A stretch of 64,000 nt of DNA from Opitutia bacterium (lineage in GTDB: Bacteria > Verrucomicrobiota > Verrucomicrobiia > Opitutales > Opitutaceae). Where the stretch lies: contig CANIJN010000001.1 in the NCBI GenBank assembly GCA_947467625.1, positions 1 to 64,000 on the forward strand, read 5' to 3'. A program made the translations under genes and the position numbers. Position 1 is the stretch's first letter; each line of letters starts with the position of its first letter. The notes beneath the pieces are model-generated. The model did no database searches. It saw only the letters and a list, made by a program, of their open reading frames with translations, and was not told the DNA's origin. This document shows, piece by piece, positions 49,979 to 58,410 of the stretch.

Positions 49979-51508
49979 ATGCCCAACCGCCCCCACGAAT
50001 CCGCTTCACCACTCACGCGCCGCGCTCTGCTAAAAAATACGGCGAAAGCCGGCTTCGCCAGCGCGCTCGCACCGTTGACCGCCCGGGCTGCGCGCGTCGC
50101 CGGCGCCCCACGCGGCGTGATCGCCGAAGAAAACCGCCGGCCCGGCACCACCGACTGGCAGCTGACGTTTGTCCGTTCCGATAAGTTCCGCTCCGCCGTG
50201 ATCGAGGGTTACTGCTCGCACACGAGTGTCCGGCCCGGCGGTAGCATCGAGGTTTTTCTGAGCGCACAGCCTGCGACCGATGTCACTATCGACCTGTATC
50301 GTATGGGGTACTACGGCGGAAAAGGCGGCCGGCACGTGGCGCGCCTCGGGCCGTTTCCCGTGACGCCGCAGCCGACCCCGCCGGTGGGCGAGCATCGTCT
50401 GCGCGAGTGCCAGTGGGCGCGCAACACGACGATTACGATTCCAGCGGATTGGGTGAGCGGAGTCTATCTGGGCAAGCTCTCGTGCAACGGGCACCGTTAC
50501 CAAAGCTATATTATTTTTGTCGTCCGGGACGACCGGCCGGCAGACGTATTATTTCAAACCAGCGACACCACCTGGCAGGCCTACAATAAATGGCCCGACA
50601 CCTATTCGCTCTACGACTCGGACGCGCCCGTGCGTCCGTGGAATGCGACGACGTGGGTCAGCTACGACCGTCCCTACGGCTGGTATCCGCAAGTCGTGAG
50701 CAACGCGCTCTCGCAGGGATCGGGCGAGTTTCTCCTCTGGGAATTCCCGCTCTGCTTCTGGCTCGAGCAACAGGGCTACGACGTCACCTACTCGTCGAAC
50801 ATCGATACGCATGTGGACGGCGGTGGGCTCGATCGCGTGAAGTGTTTTCTCTCCGTCGCGCACGACGAGTATTGGAGCCTCGAGATGTACAACCGCGTGC
50901 ACGCTGCGATTCAAAAAGGACTCAACGCGGCGTTCCTCTGCGGTAATAGCGTTTTTGGCGTCGTGCCGTTGGAGAAAAAAAATCACGCAGGCCGCCCGCA
51001 TCGCATCCTTTATCGGCAGGGTCTTTTCGGCGGCGCGCGCGCAGCATATGGAAACGAGCGTTGGGAGCAGCACGGTCCCGACGAAGGGGTTCTCATGGGC
51101 GCGCGCACGATGCAGCCCGCCAACGGTTCCGCTAGCTGGATCGTGACCAACGCTACGCACTGGATCTTCGCGGGCACCGGCATGAAGAACGGCGACCTTA
51201 TCCCCGGCCTCGTCGGCTGGGAGCACCACGGCAATCCCGCGAAAATCCCCGGCCTCGAAGTAATCGCCGCCGGCGAAGCGTTGAAGGCGAGCGGCGATCA
51301 CTCCCCCTACGCCGCGACCGTGTATCCTGGTCCGAAAGACAACTGGGTCTTCAACGCTGCGACGATCTTTTGGTCGATGGGCTTGGCGCAGCCGCCCGGT
51401 TTTGTCCCGCCTTACTCTCACCTTGGCCGGCCGCACGGCGTCGATGAGCGCGTACAGCGAATCACCGCAAATTTTCTAAAAAAATGCCGGATCAGTCCGG
51501 CAGAGTAA
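49979..51508 (+). CDS. N,N-dimethylformamidase beta subunit-like protein, Tat-type signal
   Basis: SPLTRRALLKNTAKAG N-terminus; VTIDLYRMGYYGGKGGRHVARLG, SGVYLGKLS..., VLFQTSDTTWQAYNKW...SLY, FPLCFWLEQQGYDVTYSSNIDTH, SVAHDEYWSLEM. Confidence 0.8.
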   Translation: MPNRPHESASPLTRRALLKNTAKAGFASALAPLTARAARVAGAPRGVIAEENRRPGTTDWQLTFVRSDKFRSAVIEGYCSHTSVRPGGSIEVFLSAQPATDVTIDLYRMGYYGGKGGRHVARLGPFPVTPQPTPPVGEHRLRECQWARNTTITIPADWVSGVYLGKLSCNGHRYQSYIIFVVRDDRPADVLFQTSDTTWQAYNKWPDTYSLYDSDAPVRPWNATTWVSYDRPYGWYPQVVSNALSQGSGEFLLWEFPLCFWLEQQGYDVTYSSNIDTHVDGGGLDRVKCFLSVAHDEYWSLEMYNRVHAAIQKGLNAAFLCGNSVFGVVPLEKKNHAGRPHRILYRQGLFGGARAAYGNERWEQHGPDEGVLMGARTMQPANGSASWIVTNATHWIFAGTGMKNGDLIPGLVGWEHHGNPAKIPGLEVIAAGEALKASGDHSPYAATVYPGPKDNWVFNAATIFWSMGLAQPPGFVPPYSHLGRPHGVDERVQRITANFLKKCRISPAE

Positions 51509-51838
51509 AATCGGCGGAGGCTGCGACTGCCAAAATCAGGACTGCCACCAACGTCTGGTTTCTTTGGGACGTTGATCGACCGTCCGCTTCCGGACGGGCA
51601 AAACGCCAGCAACCGAGAAGTTTCCCAGTCGAATGGATCCAAGGTAAAGCATGATCTATTCGACCTAGTATTACTCTGCTATTTTCCTCTGAAAAAACGT
51701 CTCTTAAAAGTGTCACGTAATACGTGAAAATCTATATGGAAATCCGGTTTTTTTTGGCAATGAACTTAACAGAGTAATAATAGGCGAGATTCCAATCGGA
51801 GCACCGTTGATCCATGCGACCGGGGACTTTTTTTCGGC

Positions 51839-53218
51839 TCAGTCTTTGGCCGCGGCATCGCGGTCCGCTTGGGAGGCCTCGGCGAGTTTTGCGCGCAACC
51901 CAGCAACTCTCTTGGGCAGTGCTGCGGCGAGGTTCCTAGATTCGTACGGATCGTGCGCGAGATCGTAGAGTTCGATTTCCCCGGACCCAGCCCCTGACTT
52001 GGTCCTCCCGCCGCCGCTGGAAACGATCAGTTTCCAATCGCCGTCGCGTAACGCCCTTGCCCGAAAACTCGGAGCGGCGGTGTAAACCGTGCGAGGCTTC
52101 GTCGGCTCGGCACCAGTAAGCTGCGGCCAGATATTTATTCCGTCCCACTGCAAATTCTTCTCCGGCACGAAGCCGGCGAGCGCGCAAAATGTCGGCATCC
52201 AATCACTGATGTGCGCGACGCCATCGAACGTGCCTTGCGGCAACTTACCTGGCCATGAAATGAGCGTCGGAACGCGGATGCCGCCTTCGTAGACCTCGCC
52301 CTTCTGGCCGCGCAGGGGGCGGTTGTTCGCCGTGAGTTTGCCACTGGGACAGTTGTCATCGGGATACGTCCGATCGTTGTTCTCAACGGTGCTGCCGCCG
52401 TTGTCGCTTGTAAACACGACAATGGTGTCTCCACGCCGGCCCGTCTTTTCTAGCCCGGCGAAAATGCGCCCCACCGCGTCGTCGAGGTGCATGACCGAAG
52501 CCCCGTAGTGTCGCGCCACGTCGCCCTGCACGGCAGCCGGCACGCGCGCGACCCACTCCGCCGGTTCCTTGAGCGGCAGATGCACCGCCGTGAAAGGGAG
52601 GTAGAGAAAAAACGGGGCTGCGCCGCGCGCCTCAATCCACCGGATGGCTTCGGCGGCGATGAGGTCGGTGACGTGCCCCGTCTCCTCCACGAACGTTTCA
52701 TTGCGATGCCAGGTGCGGCTGAACTCACCCTGCTTGTAACGATGATTCCACGGGCTCACCCCGCCAGCGAGCGAACCGTAGCTATGATCAAAGCCAAAGT
52801 GGTTGGGCCCCTGTTCCGGCCGCGAGCCGAGATGCCACTTGCCCATCAGCGCCGTATCGTAACCCACCGACTTGAGCGCCCCCGCGAGGGTGACAGTGTC
52901 CCACCGATACGCGCGCTCGTTCTGCGGAGTGGTCACCCCGAAGCGCGTCGCATAGCGGCCACTCAACAGCGCCGCGCGAGTCGGACTGCAAACGGGATAG
53001 ACGTAATGCTGCGTCAACTCCATCCCGGAAGCGGCTAGCCGGTCGAGGTTCGGCGTCGGCACGTTGCCTCGATGAAACGCCACGTCCGCCCAGCCGAGAT
53101 CGTCAGCCATAATGAAAACAATGTTCGGCCGGACTGGCGACGACGCGACCGAGAGCCCGGCCCACGGACTCAGCAGCAGAGCGACGACGGTAGCGAGAAT
53201 GCGAGCGGGTATCTTCAT
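51839..53218 (-). CDS. sulfatase (arylsulfatase A family)
   Basis: RPNIVFIMADDLGWADVAFH, CSPTRAALLSGRYATRFG (formylglycine C-S-P-T-R), GKWHLGSRPEQGPNHFGFD, TSDNGGSTVENN. Confidence 0.93.
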   Translation of the reverse strand: MKIPARILATVVALLLSPWAGLSVASSPVRPNIVFIMADDLGWADVAFHRGNVPTPNLDRLAASGMELTQHYVYPVCSPTRAALLSGRYATRFGVTTPQNERAYRWDTVTLAGALKSVGYDTALMGKWHLGSRPEQGPNHFGFDHSYGSLAGGVSPWNHRYKQGEFSRTWHRNETFVEETGHVTDLIAAEAIRWIEARGAAPFFLYLPFTAVHLPLKEPAEWVARVPAAVQGDVARHYGASVMHLDDAVGRIFAGLEKTGRRGDTIVVFTSDNGGSTVENNDRTYPDDNCPSGKLTANNRPLRGQKGEVYEGGIRVPTLISWPGKLPQGTFDGVAHISDWMPTFCALAGFVPEKNLQWDGINIWPQLTGAEPTKPRTVYTAAPSFRARALRDGDWKLIVSSGGGRTKSGAGSGEIELYDLAHDPYESRNLAAALPKRVAGLRAKLAEASQADRDAAAKD

Positions 53219-53543
53219 GGAGGGAGTGATGATCATCGTCGGCTGAGCCGGCTGATTATGCATTGTGTGGGGTTTAACTGGAAATGAAGTGAGTGGTTTA
53301 AGCGGCATCGACGTCCCGCCCATGGGTTCGGAAACGCCCGGTCAAGATGCCCCCGCTCGTCTGCGGGCGCTACGCCCGAGCCACGCTCACTCCGACCGTA
53401 CTGACTTCACTTTCAGTTACACCCCTTTTCGTGCGCGAGGCAGCGTCGGTGATCGGCCACCACAACTGAGGAATTGAAAGAGAGCCGGAAAGCGCCGACG
53501 CTCCGGAGTACTCCCCGGTCTTTCTCGATATCTATTTCACCCC

Positions 53544-55277
53544 ATGCGTCCCAAATTAATCCTCGGTTTGTTTTGTGCCTTCTTCACTCTGGGCCGCACG
53601 CAGGAACCGGCGCCCGACGCGGTTTTTTTCGGCGGTCACGTCCTCACGGTCGACGCCGCGTTCACGGTGCGGGAAGCGTTCGCAGTGCGCGGCGGGAAAA
53701 TTATGGCGGTCGGAAGCTCGCGCGAGATCCGCGCGCTCGCTCGGGAGGGCTTCACAGCGGTGCGCGATCTCGGCGGACGTACCGTACTGCCGGGGCTCAT
53801 TGACTCACACGTGCACCCGCCAGCAGCGGCGGTGTTCGAGTTCGATCACGAGATTCCCAACATGGAAACGATTCGCGAGGTATTGGACTACATCGCAGCC
53901 CGGGTGCGCGTGGTACCGGCAGGCGGGTGGATCTCGCTGCAACAGGTGTTCATCACGCGGTTGCAGGAAGCGCGCTTCCCAACGCGGGCCGAACTCGATG
54001 CGGTGGCTCCCCACCACGCGGTGAATTTCCGCACCGGGCCGGACAATATGCTCAACACGCTGGCGTTGAAAAAATGCGCGTTCGACCGCACGTGGACGGT
54101 GCAGGACGGCGGACCCGGTTATCTCGAAAAAGACGCCGCGGGCGATCCCACCGGCCTCGTCCGCGGGCTGGCGCGGTATATTAAAATGTCCGATACGGGG
54201 CGCGTGCCGACCGCGGCGCAAAGCCGCGAGCGGTTGCAGGCGCTGTTCCACGACTACAACCAGACGGGCTTCACTGCGGTGTGTGACCGCGGGGCGACGC
54301 CGGAATCGATCAAGCGTTACGAGGAATTGCGGGCGGACGGTGCCTTGACGCTCCGCGTGGCGATGTCGCAGACCTTTCCCACGGTGGGTTCGATGGCCTC
54401 CATCCTCGCCGCCATCGACGGCATCGCAACGAGCCCGCTGCGAGCACCCGACGCGTGGCTGCGGCTCATCGGCACCAAGATCTGGCTCGATGGCGGCATG
54501 CTCACGGGCAGCGCCTACCTGCATCAACCGTGGGGCCGGAACGAAAATTACGGTATCCGCGACGACACTTACCGCGGCGTACTCAACGTCGCGCCCGAAC
54601 GGCTGCTCGCGATGGTTCGGCGGGTGGCGCAACACGGACTGCAATTTACCGCGCACGCGGTCGGTGATGCGGCGGGCGATGTCTTGCTCGATGCCTACGA
54701 CACGGTGAACCACGAGAAACCGATCCGTGAACTGCGCATGGGCATCACCCACTCGAATTTCATGACACGCGAAAGCATCGCGCGCTCGGCCCGGCTCGGC
54801 GTGGTGCTCGACGTCCAACCGATCTGGTTACATCTCGACACCCGCACGCTCGTGCAACAGTTCGGCTACGACCGGCTGCGCTGGTTTCAGCCGCTGAAAA
54901 GCATTCTGGAAGCGGGCGGCATGACCGGAGGAGGCTCGGACCACATGCTCAAGATCGGCGATCAACGGGCGATCAACCCCTATAATCCCTTCCTCGCCAT
55001 GTGGACGACGATCTCGCGGCGGGCGAAGTGGTATGAAGGCCAATTGCACCCCGAGGAAGCGCTCACCCGGCGGCAGGCGATCGAGTTCTACACGCGCAAC
55101 AACGCCCACCTGTTGTTTTGGGAAAAAGAACTCGGCTCCCTCGAGCCGGGCAAACGCGCGGACTTCATCGTGATTGACCGCGACCTGCTCGCGTGCCCGC
55201 TCGACGACTGGAAAGAGACGCGCGTGCTGGAAACGTGGGTCGAGGGTCGCGCGGTATTTCGGCGAAACGTTCCGTAA
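53544..55277 (+). CDS. amidohydrolase family protein (amidohydrolase 3 / YtcJ-like)
   Basis: VLPGLIDSHVHPP, IWLDGGMLTGSAYLHQPWG, FTAHAVGDAAGDVLLDAYD, GGGSDHMLKIGDQRAINPYNP, LEPGKRADFIVIDRDLL. Confidence 0.92.
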   Translation: MRPKLILGLFCAFFTLGRTQEPAPDAVFFGGHVLTVDAAFTVREAFAVRGGKIMAVGSSREIRALAREGFTAVRDLGGRTVLPGLIDSHVHPPAAAVFEFDHEIPNMETIREVLDYIAARVRVVPAGGWISLQQVFITRLQEARFPTRAELDAVAPHHAVNFRTGPDNMLNTLALKKCAFDRTWTVQDGGPGYLEKDAAGDPTGLVRGLARYIKMSDTGRVPTAAQSRERLQALFHDYNQTGFTAVCDRGATPESIKRYEELRADGALTLRVAMSQTFPTVGSMASILAAIDGIATSPLRAPDAWLRLIGTKIWLDGGMLTGSAYLHQPWGRNENYGIRDDTYRGVLNVAPERLLAMVRRVAQHGLQFTAHAVGDAAGDVLLDAYDTVNHEKPIRELRMGITHSNFMTRESIARSARLGVVLDVQPIWLHLDTRTLVQQFGYDRLRWFQPLKSILEAGGMTGGGSDHMLKIGDQRAINPYNPFLAMWTTISRRAKWYEGQLHPEEALTRRQAIEFYTRNNAHLLFWEKELGSLEPGKRADFIVIDRDLLACPLDDWKETRVLETWVEGRAVFRRNVP

Positions 55278-55396
55278 GCACGGGGGCGGCGATCTTTTTT
55301 TGGGCTCATCATGGACCCTCATCGCAACATCGTGCCTGCCCCTATTTTCTTTCCTGTAGAAACCGGCCTTGGGGTCACGAACGCGGAATCGGCGGG

Positions 55397-55864
55397 TTAC
55401 GAAGCGACGCGGGTGAATTGACGAATCGCTTCGTAGGTCGCAATCCCGGCGGCGGTGCTGAGGTTGAGCGATCGCAACGCAGGATTCGCATGGGGTATCG
55501 TGACTCGCTGGCCCGCGCCAAGCTCGTCGTGCAACCAGTCGGGAGCACCCGCGCTCTCGTTTCCAAAGACCAATCCGTCATCGTCCGCGTAGCGCACATT
55601 CCAAAAACTTTGCTGCGTTTTTGTCGTGAAAAGCCAGAGCCGCTTCGGCGCCTGGGGACTGGCGCGAAATGCCGCCCAATCGGCATGCTCATGGACATCG
55701 AGCGATTTCCAATAATCCATCCCGGCGCGACGCAGATTACGGTCGTTGATCACAAAGCCGAGGGGGTGAATCAGGTGGAGCCGCGAACACGTCAGAGCAC
55801 ACATCCGGCCGATGTTACCGGTATTGGGCGCGATCTCGGGCTGAAAGAGCACGACATGAATCAT
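55397..55864 (-). CDS. trmL: tRNA (cytidine(34)-2'-O)-methyltransferase TrmL
   Basis: MIHVVLFQPEIAPNTGNIGRMCALTCSRLHLIHPLGF, RRAGMDYW, LVFGNESAGAPDWL, RSLNLSTAAGIATYEA (SPOUT knot). Confidence 0.93.
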   Translation of the reverse strand: MIHVVLFQPEIAPNTGNIGRMCALTCSRLHLIHPLGFVINDRNLRRAGMDYWKSLDVHEHADWAAFRASPQAPKRLWLFTTKTQQSFWNVRYADDDGLVFGNESAGAPDWLHDELGAGQRVTIPHANPALRSLNLSTAAGIATYEAIRQFTRVAS

Positions 55865-55924
55865 TCGCTAATCGTCGCTGGCCGCCTGCGCGAATCAAGC
55901 GCGCTCACGGATTGACGTTCAGTT

Positions 55925-56398
55925 TCAGCGACGGGCCTTGAGCTCTTTGTTGAGCTCCATCATTTCGGCCCGCGTCTTGAGGTCGTCACGCTTATCGAAA
56001 TTTTTCTTTCCGGTGCACAAGGCCACCTCGACCTTCACGAGCGCCTCCTTGAAATACATCCGCAACGGCACCAGTGCCCGCCCACCCGCCTCCAGCGCAT
56101 GCTGGATCTTGTCGATGTGCCGGCGATGCAGCAGCAGTTTCCGGATACGCTTGGAGTCGTGGTTAAAAATATTACCCCACGCATATTGCTCGATATGCGC
56201 GCCATGCATCCAAATTTCCCCCTTCTCCACCCGACCAAACGCGTCGCTGATCTGCGCCTTGCCCGCGCGCACCGACTTCACCTCGGTGCCCCGGAGCTGG
56301 ATGCCGGCCTCGAACCGTTCGTCCACAAAATAGTCACGCAACGCCTTCGAGTTGCGGATTTCGGTATGACGCGGACCGTCTTTCTTCTTCGCTGCCAT
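55925..56398 (-). CDS. smpB: SsrA-binding protein SmpB
   Basis: TEIRNSKALRDYFVDERFEAGIQLRGTEVKSVRAGKAQISDAFG, KRIRKLLLHRRHIDKI, ALCTGKKNFDKRDDLK. Confidence 0.95.
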   Translation of the reverse strand: MAAKKKDGPRHTEIRNSKALRDYFVDERFEAGIQLRGTEVKSVRAGKAQISDAFGRVEKGEIWMHGAHIEQYAWGNIFNHDSKRIRKLLLHRRHIDKIQHALEAGGRALVPLRMYFKEALVKVEVALCTGKKNFDKRDDLKTRAEMMELNKELKARR

Positions 56399-56434
56399 GG
56401 TTCAGGTGGAATTGGGATCGGAAAATTTCAGCAC

Positions 56435-56468
56435 AAAAAAAGGCGGCCTCGACAATCATCGAGCCGCC
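56435..56468 (-). terminator. Rho-independent terminator after rpoZ
   Basis: GGCGG(C)CTCGA-CAATCA-TCGAGCCGCC stem with A-tract on the left (U-tract on minus strand). Confidence 0.75.
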
Positions 56469-56492
56469 CAAAGCTGCAATCGCTCCGCGATC

Positions 56493-56687
56493 TCAGGCCA
56501 ATTCGTAGCTGATCTTACCTTCGATCACCTCACGGAGCGCAGTGTCCTCGGGGGTGAGCTGCTCGAGCGACTCGACGAGTGGTCGATTGCCCCGCTTGAG
56601 CTGCTTCACGCGACGGGAAACCACGTTGATCAGGATGTTGGGATCAGGAATAGCCTTGAGGGCATCTGTGATATAATTGTCTCTCAT
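56493..56687 (-). CDS. rpoZ: DNA-directed RNA polymerase subunit omega
   Basis: MRDNYITDALKAIPDPNILINVVSRRVKQLKRGNRPLVE...LREVIEGKISYEL. Confidence 0.85.
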   Translation of the reverse strand: MRDNYITDALKAIPDPNILINVVSRRVKQLKRGNRPLVESLEQLTPEDTALREVIEGKISYELA

Positions 56688-56810
56688 GATTAACGGATGG
56701 ATGATTTGAAAAACCACGAGGACACCGCCCGCTCCGCCACCCGTCAAGGGCGAATTCCCGCCTCCAAATTCCCGCTTGCGCCCGCCCGTCGCGCGCCGAA
56801 AACCTCCGCG

Positions 56811-57152
56811 ATGTTCATCGCTTGGACTTCTGTTGCCAGGCGGGCCGAGGCCGAACGCCTAGCGAGGGATGCCGTCGCCCGCGGTTTGGCCGCCTGCGTC
56901 CAAATTGAGGGCCCCATCGTCTCACACTACTCATGGCAGGGCCGGGCCGAGCGGGCCGAAGAATTCCGACTCTGTTTCAAGTGCTGCCTCGGCCAACTCG
57001 CCGCGCTCGAAACGCAGGTCCTCGCCGACCACCCTAACGATACGCCCGAATGGCTGGTCGTGCGGGCCGAACATGTGGGAGAAAAATACTTGTCATGGGC
57101 GCAGGCGAACGCCACGTTCCCACCCTTTCATTCGTCTCAACCACCACTTTAA
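56811..57152 (+). CDS. cutA: divalent-cation tolerance protein CutA
   Basis: AEAERLARDAVARGLAACVQIEGPIVSHYSWQGRAERAEEFRLCFKC...LADHPNDTPEWLVV. Confidence 0.9.
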   Translation: MFIAWTSVARRAEAERLARDAVARGLAACVQIEGPIVSHYSWQGRAERAEEFRLCFKCCLGQLAALETQVLADHPNDTPEWLVVRAEHVGEKYLSWAQANATFPPFHSSQPPL

Positions 57153-57157
57153 CTACC

Positions 57158-57313
57158 ATGTCCCAGCACAAAAGCCTCCAAGGCGCCTCCGGTCTCGTCG
57201 TCAAACGCAATGTTTTGAAGCGCTTTGAGCGCGTTGATATCCTGAAAAAACGTGGCCAATGGAAAGCCGGCGACCGCGTGCAGGGACTCCGCAAGACCAA
57301 GCCGGACGTCTAA
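57158..57313 (+). CDS. small basic protein (Verrucomicrobia/Chlamydiae-type)
   Basis: MSQHKSLQGASGLVVKRNVLKRFERVDILKKRGQWKAGDRVQGLRKTKPDV; strong terminator directly downstream. Confidence 0.85.
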   Translation: MSQHKSLQGASGLVVKRNVLKRFERVDILKKRGQWKAGDRVQGLRKTKPDV

Positions 57314-57334
57314 TTCGCCCCCTGTTTTTTTCTT

Positions 57335-57366
57335 GGCAGGCAGTTTTCCGCTGCCTGCCTTTTTTG
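57335..57366 (+). terminator. Rho-independent terminator
   Basis: GGCAGGCAG-TTTTCCG-CTGCCTGCC-TTTTTT. Confidence 0.92.
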
Positions 57367-57398
57367 TACCCTGATCCCGCGCCGCTCCGTTCCGCCCC

Positions 57399-58058
57399 AT
57401 GATCGACCTGACTAAGACACTCATCGATTTCATTGTGCATATTGATGCTCACTTAGTGGAGATCACGCGCAACTACGGCCTGTGGACCTACGCCGTCCTT
57501 TTCTTGATCATCTTTGCGGAAACGGGGCTCGTCGTGACGCCTTTCTTACCCGGAGATTCGCTCCTTTTTGCCACCGGAACCCTCTGTGCCCGCGCCGACT
57601 CCGGACTCAATGTCCATCTGATGGCGCTGCTCCTGTTCGTCGCCGCGGTGATCGGTGACACGCTCAATTACTGGATCGGCGGGAAGCTGGGTCCGCCTGT
57701 CTTTAAACGCGAAGATTCGTTTTTCTTCCGCAAAAAAAACTTGGAGCGGGCCCATGTTTTTTTTGAAAAATATGGCGGCCGGGCAATTATCCTCGCGCGG
57801 TTCGTTCCCATCGTGCGCACCTTTGTGCCTTTCGTGGCAGGAGTCGGGCGGATGCGCTACCGCCAGTTTCTCGCCTATAATATCATGGGGGGCTTCGTCT
57901 GGATTTATTCCCTTTCCTACGCGGGTTATGCTTTCGGCAACCACCCGATGGTCCAGAAAAACTTCAAGCTCGTCATCCTTGGCATCATTATCCTGTCCGT
58001 GCTCCCTGTGGTCATCGAAGGCTGGCGCGCTTGGCGGGAAAATAAAAAGTCTGCCTGA
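57399..58058 (+). CDS. DedA family membrane protein
   Basis: FAETGLVVTPFLPGDSLLFATG, GDTLNYWIGGKLG, RAIILARFVPIVRTFVPFVAGVGRMRYRQFLAYNIMGGFVW. Confidence 0.93.
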   Translation: MIDLTKTLIDFIVHIDAHLVEITRNYGLWTYAVLFLIIFAETGLVVTPFLPGDSLLFATGTLCARADSGLNVHLMALLLFVAAVIGDTLNYWIGGKLGPPVFKREDSFFFRKKNLERAHVFFEKYGGRAIILARFVPIVRTFVPFVAGVGRMRYRQFLAYNIMGGFVWIYSLSYAGYAFGNHPMVQKNFKLVILGIIILSVLPVVIEGWRAWRENKKSA

Positions 58059-58082
58059 GGCGCACCGCAGCTTTGTGCCACC

Positions 58083-58109
58083 CGTAAAGTCTTTCGGAAA
58101 GTCTTTACG
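58083..58109. repeat. hairpin downstream of dedA-like gene
   Basis: CGTAAAG-T-CTTT-CGG-AAAG-T-CTTTACG: 7-bp outer and 4-bp inner stem. Confidence 0.7.
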
Positions 58110-58152
58110 CTCGACAGATCGCAGCGGCAGCGCGAATTTTTTAAGAGCAAAC

Positions 58153-58227
58153 GCGAGTGTAGCACAATGGATAGTGTAGTAGCCTCCGAAGCTATTGATC
58201 CCGGTTCGACTCCGGGCACTCGCACCA
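58153..58227 (+). tRNA. tRNA-Arg (anticodon CCG), CCA encoded
   Basis: GCGAGTGTAGCACAATGGATAGTGTAGTAGCCTCCGAAGCTATTGATCCCGGTTCGACTCCGGGCACTCGCACCA; anticodon loop CTCCGAA. Confidence 0.95.
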
Positions 58228-58278
58228 GCTTTTCTCAGAGTTAAAACCTGGAAAAAAGAACGGACGGGAACTCGGAGA

Positions 58279-58410
58279 ACGTTTACGAACGTAGCAAAAT
58301 TTCGTTACCCGGGGAACTAGCGTTCAGCTAGTCCGGCAACAAGTTGCCGACCGCTCGGATCGGCCATGACCGCAAGGTCGCCGTTGGTTACCTCAGTGAC
58401 GAGCGTCACT
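58279..58410. repeat. array of consecutive short hairpins with unrelated stem sequences
   Basis: AACGTT-TACG-AACGT (58279-58292), ACTAGC-GTTCA-GCTAGT (58316-58332), GGCAA-CAAG-TTGCC (58335-58348), GACC-GCAA-GGTC (58368-58379), AGTGAC-GAGC-GTCACT (58395-58410). Confidence 0.7.
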
